64,000 nt of DNA, taken from the NCBI GenBank assembly GCA_024195265.1, contig JAJLRJ010000005.1:33870536-33934535 (forward strand), written 5' to 3'. Below the pieces are notes generated by a model that saw only the letters and a list, made by a program, of their open reading frames with translations, did no database searches and was not told the origin of the DNA. The position numbers and the translations under genes are program-made. Every line of letters starts with the position of its first letter. Position 1 is the stretch's first letter. Source of the DNA: Dendrophyllia cribrosa. Its lineage: Eukaryota > Cnidaria > Anthozoa > Scleractinia > Dendrophylliidae. Shown one piece after another: positions 15,603 through 25,371 of this stretch.

Positions 15603-16592
15603 ATGGAGGCGAAACTCTCTAAGATCTATTACAGCACAAAAGGGTATTGGAAAGGGCTTGCCGCTGTAAAAAAGCTAGCTGCAGCGGCCAAGGTCTCTGA
15701 TGATGTCGCAAAGAAATGGCTGGTCAAACAAGCCCTTTGGCAAGTTTACCTCCCAGCGCCACGCCATATCCCTCGTCCCAAGTTTGATGTCTCATCACCC
15801 AATGCAGTGCATCAAGCAGATCTTCTCTTCCTGCCCCACGACAAACTTCCACACGGGAGAAAGGTTTACAAATACGCATTAACCCTTGTTGATGTGGCTA
15901 GCCGATACAAAGCAGCAGAGCCTCTGACTTCGAAAGAGTCTGAAGAAGTCTCAAGGGCATTTCAGAAGATTTACAGACGTGGGCCTTTGAAATGGCCGCA
16001 ACTCTTGCAAGTTGACCCTGGGAAAGAGTTTATGGGGGTTGTGACTAAGACAATGGAAAACAACAAAACAACCATTCGTCGCGGGCGGGTTGATATCCAC
16101 AGAGACCAAGCAATTGTGGAGAGATTCAACCGAACCCTGGCTGAAAGACTGTTTGGTTATCAGTATGCCGTTGAAATGAATATGCCCTCTGGCCGTTCGA
16201 CTGCATGGGTCAAAAGACTGCCAGATGTTGTCTCAGCCTTGAACAATGAAGTAACAAGACTCACTGGCAAGAAGCCAAAGGATGCAATCAAAGAGAAAGC
16301 CGTTTCTGCCAAGCCTGCGACTCCATATGCTAGGCCTGTTGGGGTGAAAGAGAAGAAGCTCCCACCCCGGGCGAGTGTTAGATATCTTTATTACCCCGGG
16401 GAGCTTGAGGGCGGTGGGAGGCGTGCGACCGATCCGATCTGGTCTTTGAAGGTCTACCAAATACAAAGGATTGTAACCAATCCGAATGAGCCAGTGGTTT
16501 ATTATCTCTACGACGGGCCTAAGCGAGGCTTCGTTCGTGAGGAGCTGATGGTTGTGCCGCTGGGCACTCAGTTGCCACCGATATCTTTGTGA
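15603..16592 (+). CDS. Retroviral-type (RVE) integrase
   Basis: 329 residues, intact. An N-terminal helical DNA-binding region (residues 1-60) is followed by the DDE core with D73 (HQADLLF), D138 (LQVDPGKEF) and E173 (QAIVERFNRTL); the D138-E173 spacing of 34 residues is the usual D,D(35)E arrangement. The C-terminal part (about 255-329) includes KVYQIQRIV and GPKRGFVREEL and is probably a small barrel for DNA binding. Such integrases insert Polintons with 6-bp target duplications, as seen around element 2. The 3' end overlaps the convergent polymerase gene by 25 bp. Only the C-terminal end survives in element 2. Confidence 0.9.
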   Translation: MEAKLSKIYYSTKGYWKGLAAVKKLAAAAKVSDDVAKKWLVKQALWQVYLPAPRHIPRPKFDVSSPNAVHQADLLFLPHDKLPHGRKVYKYALTLVDVASRYKAAEPLTSKESEEVSRAFQKIYRRGPLKWPQLLQVDPGKEFMGVVTKTMENNKTTIRRGRVDIHRDQAIVERFNRTLAERLFGYQYAVEMNMPSGRSTAWVKRLPDVVSALNNEVTRLTGKKPKDAIKEKAVSAKPATPYARPVGVKEKKLPPRASVRYLYYPGELEGGGRRATDPIWSLKVYQIQRIVTNPNEPVVYYLYDGPKRGFVREELMVVPLGTQLPPISL

Positions 16593-16725
16593 CCATATGC
16601 CAGCGTGTGGATGCCATCATCCTTGATCCAGCGCTTGGAGTCAAAGGGGGAAAGTGTTGTCTTGTTTAGATGCATGCCGTAGATCTGGTGATCCACGCTC
16701 CTGAGCATATCCATCCCGTGTTCAT

Positions 16726-16759
<34 letters not shown>

Positions 16760-16883
16760 AACTTCTAAGGCGCCAAACAATAGCGGCTCTCTGATGTTGA
16801 ACATGCACGTCACGTGACACTGACCCTGCACAGATCGTGTTGTCAAAAGATTTAATCACGGCATAGCCGACGAAGGTTTATTC

Positions 16884-17656
16884 ATGTTCGGTGACGATTT
16901 AGAGACGATTTTGGAGCTTTTAGAAGGCGATAAAGCAATGGAAAAACAGTTTGTGTCTGCTGTTAGTGAAGTAAGTAAAAGTTATTCCATTTGATAGTAA
17001 AATAAGTGCAAAAAAACAAACAAATCGAAGTGTGTAATTTTCTTGTAAACAAACCAGCACGCTGTAATTAAACTCTACATTCTAGGCCGATCTGTTTGTG
17101 TTTAATGTCCTCTGGACATTCATAAACCAAGAGTGTTAAGATAGAATGCATATATGATGTAACTACACGGATTTACTCTGCTAATAAGTTCAAAATAAAG
17201 CTTAAATTCGAGCCAATGCGATTGTAATCTCGATGTAAACAAACCAGCAGGCTACAATTTACTCTACGTTCTGTTCGAGTTTAAATGTTCTGTAGACATT
17301 TATAAACCAAGAGTTTTAATATAAAACGGATATATGATACAACTACACAGATTTATTGTGCTAAGAAGTTCAAAATAGAGTTTAAATGTGAGTTAATGCG
17401 TTCGCTGGTCTTCGTTTATTCGTGACAGAACTACATGGATAATAACTACATGTATCAGACTTTGTAAACATTCTTGTGCCTAACTATTTATGTTTTTATG
17501 TCTCACTAATCTCAAATTGTTGTCTATTTTGTATAGGTCCAGTCTGTAGAACTTGTGTGCCACTGTGGCAAAAAGTATAAAACGAAAGGTGGCCTTGAGA
17601 GGCATCGTGCTGCAAAGCATAGCCAGAACAGCCAAGCTCCTCAGTTACTGACCTAA
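16884..17656 (+). CDS. P-element accessory gene: small C2H2 zinc-finger protein, two exons
   Basis: Exon 1 (16884-16970) encodes an acidic, leucine-rich 29-residue segment ([20 protein letters not shown]) and ends at a perfect GTAAGT donor. Exon 2 starts at 17537 after TGTATAG, phase 0, and encodes [21 protein letters not shown], a single C2H2 finger of the KGGLxRH type, stopping at 17654-17656. The product is only 68 residues. Further open sequence at 17657-17856 and 17900-18085 (ELVPERHVSKDIL, MKAKQTKAKSLRKEINRS) looks like the rest of a longer ancestral protein, so the early stop may be a mutation. Its role in P elements is unknown to me; a regulator of transposition is plausible. Confidence 0.6.
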
Positions 17657-18085
17657 TGTGTTCTGATGGAGATAGTGAGCACTGCTATACAGAAATCAAA
17701 GAAGCCAAGGTGTTTTCAAAAAGCATAAGAAGTGAGCTATCTCTCTATCAGTATGAAGTGCTTGAGGAAGGAAGTGAGGAATTCAAGAACTTGAAAAGTC
17801 TTTTTGAAGGGCATATGAAAAATAGCAATGTTGAAAAATTTTATGGAAAGTATTAGGGAACAGTGCCTTTTAACAATGTAACTCTGCCATCATTTTATCT
17901 GATGCTGAGTTAGTTCCCGAGAGGCATGTGAGCAAAGACATCTTGCGAAGTATGGTAATATTGTATCTTAGGGTGCGTGCATTCTCATTAGCTAAGGATT
18001 TAATCCAGCGGTATAAGATGAAGGCAAAACAGACGAAGGCCAAGTCACTAAGGAAAGAAATAAACAGAAGCTGCCAAAATGAATA
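17657..18085 (+). pseudogene. Probable 3' remainder of the zinc-finger gene
   Basis: Two open segments in different frames: 17656-17856 containing [18 protein letters not shown], and 17900-18085 ending KEINRSCQNE. They follow the C2H2 exon without a clear intron and are separated from it by stop and frame changes. Confidence 0.4.
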
Positions 18086-18407
18086 ACCATGCCATGATTA
18101 AAAATAACAAGCTGTTTATTATATTAATATTTTACATCTTGGATCCAGACATTATGTAAATATAACATTAACAGCTGTTTCAAGCTTTCCAAAAACTACT
18201 TTCTCTTTATGTACATTCATTTATATATATACTAATCTAAGCATTTTAAAACCAGCTACAATCATGTGAAAAGGAAGTTTCACATTAAAAATTAAAGAAT
18301 GTTGATGTTATCCTCTTTGCCTACAGTACATGATGTTGAAATGGATATTATCAACTGCTATAAATATGAAATGACCAATTTCTGTCAACAACAAAAATAT
18401 ATATGTT

Positions 18408-18516
18408 CAATTTTATCCTTGGTGCAAATTTTATTTTCCTTTGTTTAAAACACATTATCATACATTACCATAGCCAAAAACAAAGGAAAATAAAATTTGC
18501 ACCAAGGATAAAATTG
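18408..18516. repeat. Perfect 39-bp inverted repeat with 31-bp spacer
   Basis: Left arm 18408-18446 and right arm 18478-18516 are exact complements (core TATCCTTGGTGCAAATTTTA). It sits between the 3' ends of the two convergent P-element genes. A bidirectional terminator-like structure, a shared inverted polyadenylation region, or a small nested foldback are possible. Confidence 0.85.
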
Positions 18517-18882
18517 GACCACAACATATACATTTACTATATGACTAGAAAGGGTATAGGAGTGAAGTATATATGTACAGTCTGTTACCTGGTTCAAACA
18601 AATATGACAAGGACATTCAAATGCATGCTCGAGGATCCAGTGTAATTTGCGAGCACTCCCAAAGGGATATTTTAGTGGTTGGTGAAAAATAGCGCTGGAT
18701 CCTTGAGCATGATTCAAATATGAAATTTAGTGTTTCTGTGTAAGCTCACCACTACCTTTGCATTTATCCACATCAATAATCCAGCATTGAATTCAGCCAT
18801 AGTTAATTAACTATGATTCAGCATACCATAATTTCTGTATTAAGCCCCTGGCGACTTATGTTTTCAAGCACATACATTTGAC

Positions 18883-18906
18883 GGGGGGGGGGGGGGGGGG
18901 GGGGGG
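18883..18906. repeat. Poly-G tract
   Basis: A run of about 24 G in the P element. Exact length is unreliable in sequencing. It lies just beyond the point where the transposase coding sequence is cut off. Confidence 0.8.
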
Positions 18907-19094
18907 AATTAAAAAAAGGGGGGCCTTATTTAAAATTGGAGGTGATGTTTACTGAGTATTGAGGTAGTTGATCAACTCATTTATTGAAAACTTTTAAAAC
19001 GTTCCCCTCAGAAAGCACAGTTTTTATAAAGCAAGTTTATGGCCATGTCCTCCTATCGTCTAGCAAACAAAACAGGACAATTATTAGAGTAGTT

Positions 19095-20520
19095 TCACAT
19101 AACCCGTAACTCCTCGTAGCATGATGGTGACTTGGCTGCTAGTGATAAACAGAACCGTATAATCATCGGGTGGTACCGAACACCAGTCTTGCTACTTGAG
19201 AAGAGCTTCTTCTGCTGTTGCCAGAATAAATTCATAAACGGTGTAACATTTTCATCATTTTCATCAAGAATTCTAGTAAAGTCATTACTCATTTCATGGT
19301 CCACCACAATGTTCGACTTAACAATTTCTGTTCGAATTTCATCCAGTTCGCGTTCGAGCTCTGCACACCTCAATCTTTGCCCTTGCAAGGTCAGCTTCAG
19401 TCTCTTTGGGTCAGTATTTGAAACTGGTGCCTTAACATGAGCCGGTGTGGCAAGTCGCCTTTCCTTTGCTTTGATGTTCGCACTCGAATAAGCTGAAAAA
19501 TCTGCACATGATACACAATCTGTTTCTGCGCAAAGCAAATTACAGTCTTTTGCCCTCCAGTAGTCCTTGCTGGGAAACTGCTCCTCACGGTCATCAAACA
19601 TTGCATCGACATCCATAGGAATTACATGGTGGTATAGTTGACTAGTCAGTTCTGTGGCCTTTACACCACAGCACAGTTTATAGTTGTCAATATCCTTCAC
19701 AAGACTTGATACAGTCACATTTCGCATTGACCGCCGGTATTTTAAATATAAGTCGTGGTCCTCTGGTAGATAGCATCCATATGTTTTAACTGCATATCCA
19801 AAGCTGTCATCCACAATAAGTTCAATCTCTGGTAATAGAAATGGGTCTACCATCTTTTTCAATACCAGCTTGCCATTTACTTTCTTGTACTGCCATTCCT
19901 TCAGACTTTTCAATGACTTCACCCGCTGGCACACTTCTTCAAAGTTTTTGTAGCATTGTCTGGGAGGATCGCTAAAATCACTCACAACAGAACGTTCTGC
20001 TCTTGGTGTTGGCTTGGCAGTTTCGTGGCTCTTTTTAGGGAGATTTAGCTTCGGGATCGCACCAAAGCGTGGTTTTTTCTTTGTCATTTTTTCTCCATAG
20101 ACTACAAGATAGAAAATACACACATCTAAACTCAGTAGAACTCAATAACGCGTGCGTTTCGCGATCATATTTATATAATAAACGACTGCAAAATTCACAA
20201 CTACAGGTATTAAACAACAAAGTTAGTAGAGGGGACTCTACTAGCCATGGTAACAACTATATGGTAACAACAAGCGTTTTTGACTTACAAATCTCGATAT
20301 CTTCTGCTTCAAAATGCCTCTCACAGGTAAACACATTGTCGTTCTTGATTCTCTCCCTGAATTCGCGATCTATTTATCTCGTTTTCGTTATCTCGTTCAA
20401 CCAATCGTCTCTCCATTTCTTGTACGCGTCGTTCTTCGCTGCCGGTAGCTTCCAAATTCCTACACCTTTCGTTCTTCTGCACGTTCCACAACCAGTCACT
20501 GCACAGTTCTCACCTGGCAT
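19095..20520 (-). pseudogene. THAP-domain P-element transposase, truncated
   Basis: Exon 1 (20520-20289) begins [11 protein letters not shown] and encodes a THAP C2CH zinc domain (CAVTGC ... WKLPAAKND ... FTCERHF); an in-frame TAA at 20376-20374 interrupts it. It ends with a GTAAGT donor, phase 1. Exon 2 (from 20101, acceptor TCTTGTAG) continues in compatible phase with YGEKMTKKKP, a coiled coil (RCAELERELDEIRTEI) and FSSSKTGVRYHPMIIRFCL near its end, a block typical of P transposases just before the catalytic core. The frame ends at 19095 and no catalytic domain follows. The product would be a DNA-binding fragment at most. Confidence 0.75.
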
Positions 20521-20716
20521 TTTGATACTGAACTTTTGTTTTTCGTATTTATGCTATTTTATCCTCGATCGCACAACAATTTATCAAAATATAAGCAAAA
20601 GATTACTCGCGCTTCGAGAGTCATGTCACTCCGGACGCCATCTTTAGTTTTCATGTGCAGGGTCAATATCACGTGACTACGCAAAAAGAATAACAAAGAC
20701 ATCGTTCTTTGAAGTT

Positions 20717-20750
<34 letters not shown>

Positions 20751-23700
20751 ATGCCGTGTTTGAAGGCCTCCTTTTTGAAGAGGGGCATCCTTGTAATTCT
20801 GGTGTGTAATCTCCTTCTTCGTAACAACCTTGGTGGTGCCCTTTGCTTTCTTGATGTTTTTATCGCCCTCGAGAAGGATTGAGTACATCTTTGATCGCAG
20901 CGCGACAACCTCAGAGATTGGCTTGCCTGCACATTCGTCCTTCATCTTGCCGATAACCTTCTTGTTCGTTTGGCTGTGGAGAGGGTGGTCTTTCGGGAAA
21001 TCACTCGTGTCGAACTCATTGATGTTGGCTTCCATGTCTTTGTAAACGTCCTCTGTCTTGATTTCAAGGAGCAGGCTGTCTGTGTCAGTGTAGATTAGCT
21101 GGCAGTTCGGGCCGTATTTCCGATCTAGATAGAAGTAATAGAACTCGTACATCAACGTCTTAGAGAGATCAAGCACGCACATGCCCGTGTAGACAGGCCT
21201 GTCCATTTTGATCTTCCCTTTACGCATCTGGATGCCAGCGAGGGTTTCGCAGAAGATTGCACTCCTTTCATAGAGAGGGTTGGCGAGCAGCTTCCGAAGC
21301 TTGTCTTCCTCATCTGATCGCACCAGGCGCACATCGACTCTGGTTCTGAGGTTTTCCATCGTCTTGCCAAAGACTGAGTTGTTCATGAGCTTGTAGAAGT
21401 TCTTCTCGAAGTCTGATGTGGCCTTCTTTCTGAGCTCCGTGTTAAGTCGAAGGTCAGTACCTTGTGCACTTTTTTGAGCTTCATTCCGAGGGTGAGATAT
21501 AGCTGAAGATTTCGGTAATGAAGGACATATCTTTCCTTGTCCTTCAATGTGAGGAGCAGCTTGCTTGTCTTGTCATCCCCCAGGTTCAACTCTCTTGCAA
21601 TGGATCTTTGATATGGTGACATCCACTCGTTTGGAACTTGAGATGCCTCTGGGGCTAGCGGGTAAGAGTTGTGCTTGTCATGGAGATATTGGGGATACTC
21701 TAAGTCAACCTCGAGTATGCAGCCTGTTTTCCTCCTAGGGCCCATCTTAGCGATCTGCTCTGCTGTTGGTATTGTTCGGGCCCACCTAAACTTGCCAACT
21801 GGAAGTGGCTGACTCATGGCCCAACCGTAGAGATTGTTTGCATCGAGATAAAGGAGATATAAGATCTCTTTCATCTGGTCGAAGTTGCTGAGGTATTTGT
21901 TGTTAGCCTTGGCATAGCGCTTCATCTCTGTTGAGATGCCGCCTCTCGTCCCCTTCTCGATGAAGAGTTGCATTGTATAGTTGGTCAGAAGCTCCAACTC
22001 TATGCCAGTGTGTTTCAGCAACGCATCCCAACTCAAACCAGGGCTGGTGTAATAATGTGCAGGGTCTAAACGGTAATTCTTAAGGCATGTCTTCCTAAAG
22101 TTTTCAAACACATCTGCGAGGAGGATGACGTCCGTTAGGAGATAGATGTCGTGGTAATCTCCGAGATTCTCACATTCAAAGGCATCCCACACTCGTTGCG
22201 CGTGCACATAGTCATCGTCTGTGATATGCTCCTTTTTAAGCTTGCTGAAAAAGGCCTCCTTGGGTGGAATGGAGGTTTCATTGAAACGTTCGAAGGAATC
22301 CATGTACTCGTAGGGATAAACACCCTTTCGGAGTAAAAGGTCTCTTTTTGCTGGATTCGTTTCTTGTTGTTTTAATATCTCGAAAGCTTCTGGTTTGATT
22401 GATGTGACAAGGCTATCGAGGCTTTGTTGCATAAACTGGCAGCTGTCTATGAATCTAAGCTGACCCATAGAGAAAGAGATATATTTCTCCATTGTTGTGG
22501 GGATGCATTTAAGTTCAGAACCAACCTCTGCGATTTTCTGCATCAGATGGTGAGCATCATAGCCTTTCAAGTTGTGGAAGACAACCGGGATTGTTATCTT
22601 CTTTGGGTGGATTCTGAAGTAACTTTTGTTGCATGTGTTGTGGGCCGCCCCGCGATACCTGCCAGTGATGTGGCAGTGGTCTATTACTGCATCTCTGTAA
22701 CATTCTCGCAGAAGAGGTCTGGCACAAAATCCACAGTCGTCCTCTGGTAACTCAATCTCTGGCTTTTTCTGCCTCTTTGCCCACTTACCGCTTATAAATC
22801 TTCCATTCTCATCTAGTGCTGTGTCTTTTAACCACTCTCCGTAACAACTGCGCTTGCTGCCAGGTGCCCTCGTGTGTCTGTGTACCTTGCCGCAGTACTC
22901 TCCTGTTTCTGGGTGAAAGAACTCAAACTCATCCCTTGCGTTGCGCACAATTAGAGTCTTTCCGCAGATATGGCAATCCGTGGCTTTGTTGAAGTCATCC
23001 CAATCAACGCCTGCCATTTGTAATGGTTCTTTGTGCTCGAGAGCCTTACGTATCTCTACTTCAGCCCTCTGAAGAGATGCAAGAAACTCACGAACAGGGT
23101 TCTCTCCTCGGTAAATGTAGGGATGACCAACCGCGCCATCTGATCTGAGAGTAATGAAGGAAAACCCGCAGGGTTTGTGAACCTCAGTCTTTGTGGTGCT
23201 GCTTTGTTCCTTTGGGGGGATCTGCGCATCTAGCTTTTCGATGAGGCTCTCACAGTCAGCATATATCACATAAGGAACCTTCATCTGTTTTTGATAATTC
23301 TTAAAGCGAAGGATGTTTTCACCTTCCTTGGGCATTTCGACTCTTGTTGGTCGGTTTGAGGCTCCTTTGCAATAGATTAGATGGTCTTCGAGAATTATTT
23401 CTGATGAGAAGCCTTGCAAACATCTCACGCAGAAGTGTACATGATGGTTTATAGAGTGTTGTTCGTGAAGAAGCCTGCTTAGGCTCTTTACAAGGCAGTA
23501 ATGGCTGATGGTTTCAAAGGTGCGAGGGTCTATCTTTGTAATGAGTAAGACATTGATTCGTGGAATCTCCTCGCCTTCCATCTCACTGACGCGATAAGTG
23601 GTAACTTTGCTGTTCTGCCAGCCTAAAACATTGATTGCAATGTTATTGAGCTTCTCAACCTTCGATATTTCATACAGCGGTGTGGGGAAGGAAATGTCCG

Positions 23701-24302
23701 TAAAGTCAAACCCATCGTCTATTGGGTATTTACTTGTCCTTTCCGGGTGCACAGCGGCAGGGAAGCGTGCAGCCCTCATTGCCCACCTAAGACAAGCATG
23801 ATCTCTGTTTTTGATATTTATTAAGGCGTGTTTTACCTTTAGAGCTTGAGGAAGAGGGAAATAAGATCCGCCTCTTATTGGCTCATATCGGGCAAAGTCA
23901 AGGAATACTTCGTCAATCCCTGCAACTGTCCAACCCGACCCGTTTACAACGATTTCAGTGACTTCTTCTGTTTTTCTGTTTATATTTTCGTCGAGCCTTC
24001 TCTTAACGACGCACTCGTCAAAGATGTTGATGATTGTCGGCTCCTTCTGCCCTAGATAAAACATCGCACGTTCAACGCCTCTGTTCCCTTCTTTTATAAG
24101 TTTAATCAAGATGCCGTAATTAAACTTAAAAGGGCCGAGTTGATTTGACTCTGATCTGATCACTCTGAGAATTTCATGTTCGACCAGATTTTGAAAGATA
24201 AGAAGATCCCTCACATGAAAATCTTCTTGAACATGCATTTTATAACTGTGAAGCCAGTTACGAAAACCGCGGTTCTGAAGTTCGAATGCAAGGTTCGCCA
24301 TC

Positions 24303-24345
24303 ACGGTATATACAATGGGTATTAATTTCTTCAATTGGCCATACT
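24303..24345 (-). promoter_or_regulatory. Early-type promoter of polymerase B (element 1)
   Basis: On the minus strand: GCCAATTGAAGAAATTAATA, then CCCATTGTATATACC, then the ATG at 24301. It lies at the inner edge of the right terminal repeat and shares the CAATTGAAGAAA...CCC..TGTATATAC layout with the sites at 26730-26764, 39030-39072 and 38448-38490. Confidence 0.6.
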
Positions 24346-24603
24346 CGGCCAGACTGCCCTTATGCGCTATGTGTGAAGAGGATGGATCGGGCAGAGTAGA
24401 TGTAAGTGGCTAGTTTCTGGGACACCCATTTTAAGGCCCCACAGACCCCTATGGAGCCTTAATTTAATGATTGGCAACCCCTATCCCAGGGCCGACTGGC
24501 AGGAGGTCCTGGAGATAGGGGGTGCCAATCATTAAATTAAGGCTCCATAGGGGTCTGTGGGGCCTTAAAATGGGTGTCCCAGAACTAGCCACTTACATCT
24601 ACT
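24305..24603. repeat. Right terminal inverted repeat of element 1, containing a hairpin
   Basis: Mirrors 3864-4160. The outer 209 bp (24395-24603) is a self-complementary hairpin bounded AGTAG...CTACT. The inner 90 bp carries the polymerase promoter. Confidence 0.93.
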
Positions 24604-24874
24604 TCTTTTTTATTGTATGTTGTTTATCAATTTTCTTGTGCGGGTTGCAATTCGCGTTATATTGATGAGACTTCTCGAAATTTCTCAAGCACACTTTAGC
24701 AGATATTCTCATATTTTTAAACAACTTTAGTTAACAGTTCTCCTAATTTAAAAACCTATACACATCTGATTGTTTTAAAAGTTTAGGTCCCGCTAAACAT
24801 CTTTAAAAAGTTGTCTCGTGTAAATCTGCGAATTTTGATAAAAAAAATAGCTGCCTTACATCACATCAACTAAC

Positions 24875-25222
24875 CTCAATATCTCTGTGCAAGAAGCCAT
24901 CAGGAATATGGTCATGGTCCAATGTGAATTGCAGGTCTGTTGGGTTCGAAGGGCGGAGACGCTGCCGGTGGTAGTTTGCAGTTCTGGCTAGGTTTTCTGC
25001 TTTTGGCAAACTGGGACAAGGCGCACTGGTCAGTTCCTCCAGTAGGACTTCATTTACAATCGCCTGCGCTTGTTTGAAGAGATTCGCCACTGCCTCCTTC
25101 AGAGGCGAGGTAATTTTTGCTGCTAGGCCGGCACACACTTGGCTGCCATGGTTGTGTGGATGGATACCCAGTTGAAATTCGCCGTTAGACCTCTGGATCA
25201 CGGTTGCCTTGCATGGATCGTT
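24875..25222 (-). CDS. MULE-like transposase gene, exon after the FLYWCH exon
   Basis: A 116-codon exon between acceptor TTTTCTTAG and donor GTTAGT. It begins NDPCKATVIQRSNGEFQLG, completing a FLYWCH zinc-finger (C...H with HNH at IHPHNH), then AAKITSPLKEAVANLFKQA, LTSAPCPSLPKAENLARTAN and LDHDHIPDGFLHRDIE, a series I associate with Mutator-like transposase genes of animals. Its 5' partner exon is at 39414-39659 plus 26344-26353, split by element 2; the AAG donor end and AAC start join in frame across the piggyBac-containing intron. The catalytic part is not found to the left, where element 1 ends at 24603. Confidence 0.6.
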
Positions 25223-25371
25223 CTAAGAAAATAAAAAGTTACATCGTAAACAACAAATCAATAATTTTTATTTTAACTTTCCTCTCACCACCTTGGGTAC
25301 TTTTTTAAATGGATAAATGAACTAATTTGGATGGTCACCTTTAGGTTCTACATAAAATGCAGCTTAATTAA

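Larger units (their letters stand above)
16723..20753. mobile_element. P-type DNA transposon nested in the polymerase gene, 4.0 kb
   Basis: Inverted repeats of about 43 bp start CATAGTTAATAGAGGGGACT at the left and are mirrored at the right. The flanking CCGTGTT (16716-16722 and 20754-20760) is a 7-bp target duplication; removing the insert and one copy restores continuity of the polymerase sequence as compared with element 2. It carries two convergent genes: a + strand C2H2 zinc-finger gene and a - strand THAP-domain transposase that is truncated and has a nonsense codon. The catalytic RNase H-like part is missing, so the copy is not autonomous. Confidence 0.9.
16568..24301 (-). pseudogene. 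DNA polymerase B, protein-primed type, split by a P element
   Basis: Start MANLAFELQ at 24301 directly follows the TATATACC motif at the inner edge of the right repeat; the upstream in-frame Met codons are in the repeat. In order: a conserved N-terminal domain; a C2H2-like finger near residue 288 (FCVRCLQGF); Exo I VIYADCE (about 345); two Cys-rich knuckles with DHCHITGRYRGAAHNTCN near 540, resembling endonuclease VII; Exo II NLKGYD; Exo III YLLTDV; motif A YLDANNLYGWAM (about 820); motif B LMNNSVFGK; motif C YTDTDSL. A 31-bp deletion near 21450 shifts the frame between motifs A and B, and a P element (16723-20753) separates the last ~50 codons. The gene ends at 16568, inside the integrase 3' end. 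Confidence 0.9.
3864..24603. mobile_element. Element 1: Maverick/Polinton-type virus-like element, 20.7 kb
   Basis: Bounded by inverted repeats of nearly 300 bp (3864-4160 and 24305-24603) starting AGTAG and ending CTACT. The flanks are TTCTTT at the left and TCTTTT at the right: a 5-bp TCTTT duplication abuts both ends, and a 6-bp TTCTTT fits if one base is shared, so the TSD has slipped in a T tract. Gene content defines the class: protein-primed type polymerase B, retroviral-type integrase, packaging ATPase, candidate capsid proteins and a YqaJ-like nuclease. Without the nested P element (16723-20753) it is about 16.7 kb, a usual Polinton size. No adenovirus-type maturation protease was recognised. 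Several genes are frameshifted, so it is probably no longer active. Confidence 0.92.

Noticed and set aside
15603..16592. Integrase as evidence of a retrovirus or LTR retrotransposon
   Set aside because: No reverse transcriptase, gag or LTR nearby; the neighbours are polymerase B, packaging ATPase and capsid-type genes, so the element is a Polinton.
20069..20647. 192-residue plus-strand frame in the P element
   Set aside because: It is the antisense of the THAP exon, whose Cys/His pattern and splice sites are convincing on the minus strand.
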